Of a DNA stretch of 64,000 nt, positions 57,668 to 64,000 are shown piece by piece. A model generated the notes under the pieces. It made no database searches, was not told the origin of the DNA, and was given only the letters and a program-made list of their open reading frames with translations. Source of the DNA: Melampsora larici-populina 98AG31 (Eukaryota > Basidiomycota > Pucciniomycetes > Pucciniales > Melampsoraceae); NCBI RefSeq assembly GCF_000204055.1, contig NW_006768767.1, positions 488,551 to 552,550 on the forward strand, given 5' to 3'. The first letter of the stretch is position 1. Each line of letters opens with the position of its first letter. A program made the translations under genes and the position numbers.

Positions 57668-59375
57668 TCACATGTCTCCTTCAGGATCAGGTAGATTACA
57701 TTTTACTCTTTTGGCAGTCTGAGGAGTCTTGTGAGCTGGACAACAAACATGACTGGCTAACATGTACTTATCACTATAAGTCTATCCAATCACTCACTAA
57801 GTAGGTAATTTGAGTTTATATAGTTAAAGAACTTGAAAGAATCTGTTCCCCAAATCATTGAGTTGTATCTATTTCTTTTTCTGATATCTTGGATTTGAGA
57901 AGCCAGAGACTCTGTATTCTGAATTGCATCAATCAAAATCTCATTTACCTCTGGATGAAGTGTACACTCTGTCATCAAAAGTTTATATATCTCAAATTCT
58001 ATGTCAGGCATTAATTGTTTGTCTTCCAATGTCTTGATCAAACTTTGAATAGCTTCTGGGCTTGGTGTAAGATGAGTATTCTTTATTTCATTTGGGATTA
58101 AGTCTTTTATCTTTAGTGGATCTTCTTCATTCTCAATGATATTTTTCAAATGTAATCTTGCAAATGGTGAATAGAAATCTCTGTAGATTTTTTTGTTGGT
58201 TTCAATCAATTCAAGGATCCTTTCTGTGCTCATTGTGTGCTCCCAATAACGGGTGAGATAGATGAAAATATTGATAGCTTCTTCTGCTTTCCAGATAGAG
58301 TACTCCACATCCTTGAATATTGCAGAAAATTCCTCTATGGTTTTCTTGATATCCTCTGTTTCTGATGGAATTCTCACACTCAGGAATTTGTTTACCACAT
58401 ATTTTTCAAGATTGTGGCTTCTTATGGAACCACTCATCCGCATGTTCCTTTCTTGTCTAGCCAGGAAGTCAGCTCTTTTAAAACATCTTCCATCTCTGTG
58501 AGAGGGGAGTTTAAGATGTTTTTGGTCAATGTTTGATGGTTATAGAAGCTTATATGGAGTCATAACACACCAGGATTCTTGTTATAGAATGCTTTTCCTT
58601 TCTTTAAGTGACTCCTAAATTTGTGACTTAAAGAGGCTTCAAATGCTGGTTCAAAAAAACACAAGTCAAATATCAACTTGAAAGTAGTAAACAGTCAATG
58701 ATCTGCCATGAAAAATTACTCACCTAACGCTGCTTGTATCTCTAGATATATGTAGTCTTTCCACAGATCTGTCGCCAAATGGGATATTACCTTTGATGCA
58801 TCTGAGGGGAGATGTTGCAAAAGGCCAGCCACTGTTCCAAGGGCCCAAAGTCTTCCAGTTCCTTGTACTTTTATCTCTTCGAGAGCAGTCTTAGCAGAAT
58901 TGAAACATTCAATCAAAGCATCTTGATTTTCAGAAAGATGCGCTTTGAGTTTTTGGGGTGATGAAACTTTTTTTGGAATCAACTTTGCAGTCTTACTGGC
59001 CATATTCCGGATACTTTCTTCAAATGTTTTGTATTTCTCCACCTTTTTAGCTTTTTTGAAAAAGGTCTCATATGGTACAGGACGGCTTGGTGAATCTGCA
59101 TTCATGAGCAATCTAACAAATCGAGACTGGTATTTCTCCATTGAGATTTGCGATATTCCAGCGTTAAAGGGTTTCACAGATCCAATGAGGTTTGCATTGA
59201 GAGTGTGAGGAGGATGAGATGGAACGCTTTGAACTATGCCATCAAGATCAACCACTGGGGCCTTCAAATCTGATCCTGTGAGGACATCTCGCAGGAGAGA
59301 AACTTCCCCGCCTACGAAGATAGGCACGAGGACATGAAAAGCCAGATGGACGAAAAGAAATAGAGATGGGTACAT
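57668..59375 (-). CDS. Putative secreted protein B (paralogue of gene A)
   Basis: Four exons, 59375-58724, 58645-58571, 58493-57798 and 57735-57668, join in phase into 496 aa. I do not recognise the family. The start MYPSLFLFVHLAFHVLVPIF is a likely signal peptide. Shared blocks with gene A include GTGRLWALGTVAGLLQHLPS, KDYIYLEIQAAL, FEASLSHKFRSHL (second exon, also 75 bases) and ECTLHPEVNEILIDAI. The third exon must use an AG two bases downstream of the obvious one (ACAGAG) to stay in frame; the first AG gives an early stop. Gene A has only one AG there. Codon and base use look alike in the two genes. Conserved intron positions show that they are a true duplicate pair. Confidence 0.78.
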
Positions 59376-60783
59376 CGTGTCTTGAGTTACGGACTTGATA
59401 TCAAGCAACGTAAACCTAGTGTCAACGCCGGATGAGTGTCAAATGGTCAAGACTTGAGTCCCATCGACAGTGTTGCACGAGTGCAAGCCAAATATATAAA
59501 GAAAGCTGAAACATGGTCAGTGAAGCCTCAATTCTCGCCTGACACGGAAGAGTCTTGCAACGCTTACATCTCTACGTAATGCGCAGAGGAAAGATTAACC
59601 AGACTGATAAAAATTTCATCTTACATGCCGTGATTCTTGTCTCAAGCAACAGAAGAGTCCAGCTTTTGGCCGCGGCAAAAGAAGCTCTGATATCACAGGG
59701 TTTTGAGACGACTGGCTTCAATTCAAACTTTTTTACTTCGCAAGATGTATTTTGCGCAACATTCTCCAGGTGTGTGACATGTTGAGAATTTTTAAAGATG
59801 GTTCACAAGTTCTATGGTGGCTAATGCCTAAAGGCCGAAAAGGGTCTACTGAAGATAGCAATCGATATTAATATTTGGGAGAAGATCGTTTCACGACTTT
59901 AGGAGCTAGCCACCAGTTTGGGGATGCTTTGTGTGCTATTGTATGATCTGGCAGTGTAATTTGCAAGATTTCAGTATGTCTGAACTTTGTCGTGATCGCT
60001 ATCGCTTTTATGTCGATGATTCAGTTTTTTTGTATAATCCTTTGGATGATCAGTGTCGATCTCAAAGAAAGCAATTCTGCTGATTATACATTATCATGGA
60101 AATCTCCTTCAGAGACTACGGGAGGTGGTCACAAGGATTGTGTATGGTCGATCAAGGAGACGACGAATTCCAACGAGAGTTTGTGGTATTTATCGAAGAA
60201 GCAATGACAGTGGGAGGGTAAGCATGTTGTCTTGTGTGACCGTGACTGTCGTAAATGAGGTTATGACGTCATTTGTTTTTTCGTTACTTCCTGCTTTACT
60301 TACCATTCATTGCGGATCACAAATCGAAAAGTTCTCTTTACCTTCACCTTACATCGGAATCTGTCTCAACAATCCTTCGCCTTCTAAATCTTGAGTTCCG
60401 TACGTGATATATGTCATTTAGCCATGATATATCTTCAGAGTCTGAATTTCTTTCAAAAGCGTATTCTACTTTTTCAATCAATTGTTTTAGTTTTGGCTAT
60501 CGGGTGAGCCAGTATACCATTGTATACATATGCAAAGAAAGAAAATATATTCTCAAAATGAAGATATGTTGACGATGATGTCAAGCTGATACAATGATGG
60601 TTATGTGTTCACTTATTACCTTCATGAGGCTATAAAGTGATTTTACAAGGATAAAAATGTGCATATAAAGAATAAAATGAGTTTTTTTGGATCGTGATAT
60701 TACATCCAACAAACGAAATGACAGTTTTGTAACCTTGAGGAGTCCCAAAACGTTCGATAATAATTTTACATAGTTGATGAGTA
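59376..60783. other. Intergenic, no gene recognised
   Basis: Plus-strand frames at 59555-59785 and 60053-60394 have no known domain. The first lies just upstream of gene B on the opposite strand and could be promoter sequence. Confidence 0.45.
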
Positions 60784-62809
60784 TCAAGAATTAGCACCAT
60801 CCAACATGTTCAAGGCATCTTGAAGCGATCGTTTAGCAACGAATCTGATCAATCGATTCCCAGCTGTTGTGCTCCCGGGGTCGGATTGAGGAGATTCAGT
60901 GGAGTTAGGAGATCCAGTTCTACTTCCACCTTGTGATTCTTGTACATTCTCAAAAACGGTAGCCAAGGTTGCATGTGGACCTTGAGACCACTGACTTGCG
61001 ATAGCCCTTTCTTCAACCGCAGACCTTTCGATCGGAGTATTGTTTGAGATTCCGTGATTGGACCTGGTAGGATCACTTGAAGCACATTGACGTGCAACCA
61101 CATCTGCGAGTAATTGTAGATTTGCGTTCCCAATGTTAGGATGAACTTTGAGTTTTCGCCATGCGTCCGAACATGAAACCATCTGTTCTTGATCATCCAA
61201 AGCTATTGTCTCAAAACATGATTGTGAGCCGCACTTCGTAGGTTCTCCACAGCAAGGTATATTGGTATAGATGTCAACTATCGGATCCGAACGAGCAACT
61301 TTCAAGCCAATCTGATCAGATGGGGTGGTATCGGCTTGTTGTGCCGTTGTTGAGTTCGAGATTGCGGTACAAAATGCCTTTCCGAATCTACATGGACGAT
61401 AATTCGATAAATCACATACACTCTCATTGTTCAGGATGGTTATATGGTAAAGAGAGACTCACGCGTCGTCGCAGCAGGCAGGGCAATCGCTCGGGTTACC
61501 GCTACAATCACCTTTGCTATCTTGATTAGCGATGGTATTTTTCATTGAACCTGAAATCGTTGGCTGTGATTCGACGAATTGATCGGTGAAGTCCCATAAC
61601 TTAGGTGGTTTCACAGTAGACCGAGGTCTTGAGCGGATTGGGACCGATATGCTTTTGGACAGATCGTTCTCAGAGATATCGACAATCTTATGCAAGGGTC
61701 TAAGACCAACCTGACGACAAACGCAGTCGGCTTCGGATGTACACAATCCACAGCCATCATCCATAACATTCAAGGGCGTTTTCATCAAACTCGGGTCTAG
61801 CCCGTGTTTAAGATTGTTAACACGACTAGAGTTAGATCTAGTACGATGAGTGTTGTTCACTACAGGGATGTGCATCATCTGCTGCTGATCGAGTTGATTG
61901 AGTGGAGACAGAGTGGTGTGTTGTCGTGGCTTCTTGGAGGTTGAAATTTCGGCAGAACTTGGTGATCCTTCGCAGTCGGTCACTGGTTCATTACGCCTCT
62001 TGGTGATGTTTATAGGAAGGCCAGCGGTCGTCGGGACATTTGTGGCGGGCTTAGGTGTTGAAAGTGAGAGCTTTTTTCGTAATCTAGTCACTTCGGTTCG
62101 CAAGACTTCGAGGTGACCTTTCATTACATTGTTCTCTTCCTGATAGCGACTGGCCTTCGATTCAAGATCGGATGCCAAGGTTTTGTAATGATCTACCTCT
62201 TCCTTTTTTTCCTTTTGAAGAGTTTCTACCCTTTGCTCCAATAATTCGATATATTTGGTTTGTACGGAGGTTGCTGCGCTTGAGACTTCCGTTATAGCTT
62301 GCAAAGAAGAGCCAACATTGACGGGGATGGCAACATGAGTGGGGTTGGAATGAGTTGTTGCATTGTTCGTGGGCTTGGGATTGGTGACCTTTGGAGGTTG
62401 CTTGGGCTGTACACGATTTGTTGACGTGTTCGATAGATGATTAGGGTCAGATTCACTCGAGACGCCAAAATATTTGGAGAACAAGTCACACCTCTTTAGG
62501 TTTTCGCCCAGGCTTAGGACGCTCAGGTATAGTCCATTTGGTCGGAACGTCTCTGCGCTCCGCTCGAGGTGCGGAAAATGGAAGCTGGTTGGTTAATAGA
62601 TCGGGATGGATCGGGGCAGGCTGTATAGGTAGGTTCTTGGAAGCCAGCTTTGGTCTGATAGGTTGTCGTTCTATGTTGCCTGCTATCAAGATCCTCGACC
62701 AACAGCTAGTAAGCAAAGGATATGCAGTATGACAAAGGAAGCAAGGTCACTGACATTGTGAGGTTTCTCCAGAAGCTCCACCTGGCGTGTGGTCTTTGTT
62801 TATGCTCAT
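60784..62809 (-). CDS. hapX: HapX-like iron-responsive regulator without a basic region
   Basis: Four exons, 62809-62755, 62682-62492, 62406-61463 and 61387-60784, join in phase into 597 aa. The Hap4L motif KWTIPERPKPGRKPKE ends exon 2; in HapX it binds the CCAAT complex. A 60-residue coiled coil follows in exon 3 (YIELLEQRVETLQKEKKEEV onward). Iron-sensing cysteine clusters are CGLCTSEADCVC, CSGNPSDCPACCDDAFGKAFC spread over exons 3 and 4, and IPCCGEPTKCGSQSC; then SCSDAWRKLKVHP as in the HapX C-terminus. HapX represses iron-using genes when iron is scarce. The usual bZIP basic region (NxxAQxxFR) between Hap4L and the coil is absent. The intron at 62491-62407 falls exactly there, so a missed exon is conceivable, but its sequence does not encode the motif. 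Confidence 0.85.
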
Positions 62810-63317
62810 TCTTGAAATTCAAGTTATCTTGAAGACTGGATATCTATCTGTGAGTTTCAAACTATTCAAACCACTATTTCCCAATATCAGATACGGAAGA
62901 TATTTTGTTATATGCAGTCGTCCACATTATTCAGACTCTTGAAGGGGAGATAGCCTGCATATGAATTGAATCTTCACGTACATGGAGGCAGAGGCAGCTG
63001 GAGTCACTTGCCTCGGGAAGAGCGTGATGGAGACTTTTGGTGTTCAACGAGATATCAATGGATTCGAATAGGATTGGCTGCACAAGGGTTGGCCTCTTGG
63101 AGGTTGTCGTGATATAACGCCAGACGAGGCGAACCATAAGACACGATCGTTTGTAAATAGACTTTAGTCGTCTTGAAATCAATGAGACCAGTTTAAGAGT
63201 CACAAACAGGCACACTCGACTGTCAAAACAAATCAAATCTTGACTTTACACCCGTAACATACATACTACGCCCGGTGCACTGGAATCGGGCGGGGCAGGT
63301 CTGTGAGTGTGTCAATA
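62810..63317. other. Upstream region of the HapX-like gene
   Basis: No gene recognised. This interval should contain the promoter. I did not find a clear CCAAT cluster or GATA array. Confidence 0.4.
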
Positions 63318-63477
63318 GTGGCTCTCAAACCTGACCCAGTTTCAAAAAACCCGGTTGCCCCAGTTGAATTTTTGGCTGGGAGCTGTCAACAAATGTCAAC
63401 TTGATACACAAAGTTACTGCCAAAAAACAACTGGGTCAACTGGGTTTTTTGAAAACCGGGGCAGGTTTGAGAGCCAC
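63318..63477. mobile_element. 160-bp MITE with TA flanks
   Basis: The ends GTGGCTCTCAAACCTG and CAGGTTTGAGAGCCAC are exact inverses and the arms continue with AAAAAACCCxGTTG blocks. TA flanks both sides (63316-63317 and 63478-63479), as for Stowaway / Tc1-mariner-type MITEs. No coding capacity. Confidence 0.85.
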
Positions 63478-63515
63478 TAATGTCAGTGTGACCAGCCCTT
63501 TGTTGGCTGTTTTGG

Positions 63516-63540
63516 TTTTTTTTTTTTTTTTTTTTTTTTT
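63516..63540 (+). repeat. Poly-T run of 25 bases
   Basis: An uninterrupted run of 25 T. Read on the minus strand it would be a poly-A tail, but no retroposed sequence was recognised beside it. Confidence 0.9.
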
Positions 63541-63879
63541 ATTGCATGGTTTTAAGTGTTTTTTCAGTCCTAGGACTATCAAACACTCTGCACTTATTTC
63601 TAGTACCGGTAAAAACCCTGTGGCTGTTCAGGGAAAAGGTTACTAGTGGCTGTTTAGTGTGCGCGTACAAATGTACGATGGGTTTTACAAATGGTTATAG
63701 GCGATGAAGTAGGGGGAAGAGAGTTTTTCACTCTATGGGGAGGGGGATGTTCTTTGGATGAGGCTCGTCAACGACGCTAGCCCAGACCCATCTGTCTCTG
63801 AATCTCCATGTTGAGTTGCAGAAGTCTGCAATTGCTTTGAATGCTTTGATGTTCGAGAGCAATGTCTTGTTCCACCTCC

Positions 63880-64000
63880 AACAAATTTAAATCGCATCAT
63901 GGCATGCGCGCTCACGTCGCGTTTTGGGATGCGATTTCAGATCGCATATGTGACATGCGATGAAACGCCTGTGCGATGTGAGATCGCACAGGTTTCATGC
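63880..64000. repeat. Hairpin cluster at the right edge
   Basis: Consecutive inverted repeats include ATGCGATTTCAGATCGCAT (about 63928-63948) and CCTGTGCGATGTGAGATCGC ending ACAGG (63968-63992), the latter within a larger GATGAAAC...GTTTCATGC pair. Stems use GATCGCA words as at positions 1-90. The array continues past the window. No gene was recognised between 63541 and 63880. Confidence 0.75.

Noticed and set aside
63516..63540. Poly-A tail of a retroposed gene on the minus strand
   Set aside because: The adjoining sequence shows no gene similarity and no flanking duplication.
1..64000. tRNA, rRNA or CRISPR array
   Set aside because: No cloverleaf with a convincing T-arm, no rRNA core sequence and no regularly spaced identical repeats were seen by eye; a dedicated scan was not possible.

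Overview
The window looks like nuclear DNA of a rust fungus (Pucciniales, most likely Puccinia). The genes carry short GT-AG introns of about 55 to 100 bases. There are fragments and full copies of families expanded in rusts (alpha-kinases, MULE and Harbinger transposons, chromodomain Gypsy elements), and about half of the window is identifiable transposon. No bacterial, plasmid or CRISPR features are visible. All gene models come from reading the sequence by eye, with splice sites checked for phase by hand; no database was searched.

Region 1 (1 to about 35.6 kb) is transposon-dense. It starts with a chain of back-to-back hairpins, a broken hypothetical gene and an alpha-kinase relic, then a 5'-truncated RTC4-like/OTU coding region ending at a MULE terminal repeat (5781). 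A foldback element (8064-9714, 8-bp target duplication TGAGAATA) holds a second inverted-repeat element (8447-8804, duplication GGATATGT). A dead PIF/Harbinger transposase gene (about 13.57-21.55 kb) has been split by a chromodomain Gypsy retrotransposon (14576-20618, duplication GTGGT), by a Tourist-like MITE (duplication TTA) and by a GC-rich hairpin insert. Next comes a whole MULE (21921-30688, 9-bp duplication ATAATCATA). Its main reading frame joins a FAR1-type zinc finger, a MULE transposase, two CCHC knuckles, an RTC4-like domain and an OTU protease, but it is inactivated.

Region 2 (35.6-47.6 kb) holds a 1.5-kb inverted-repeat element rich in GTACTGTAC-like words, then likely host genes on the minus strand: an O-methyltransferase, a eukaryotic-type pantothenate kinase (with an apparent 1-base frameshift) and secreted-protein gene A.

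Region 3 (about 47.7-56.5 kb) is a candidate composite transposon. Inverted blocks at 47815-47920 and 56315-56419 enclose an apparently intact DDE integrase-type transposase, an alpha-kinase-like gene with altered catalytic motifs and a 212-aa gene of unknown function. It lies between two paralogous genes for putative secreted proteins (A at 45.9-47.5 kb, B at 57.7-59.4 kb).

Region 4 (59.4-64 kb) carries a HapX-like iron regulator with a Hap4L motif, a coiled coil and cysteine clusters but no bZIP basic region in the model, then a small TA-flanked MITE, a 25-base poly-T run and another hairpin cluster. Every internal nonsense codon I could place in the broken genes is TGA, consistent with CpG-type decay (CGA to TGA).
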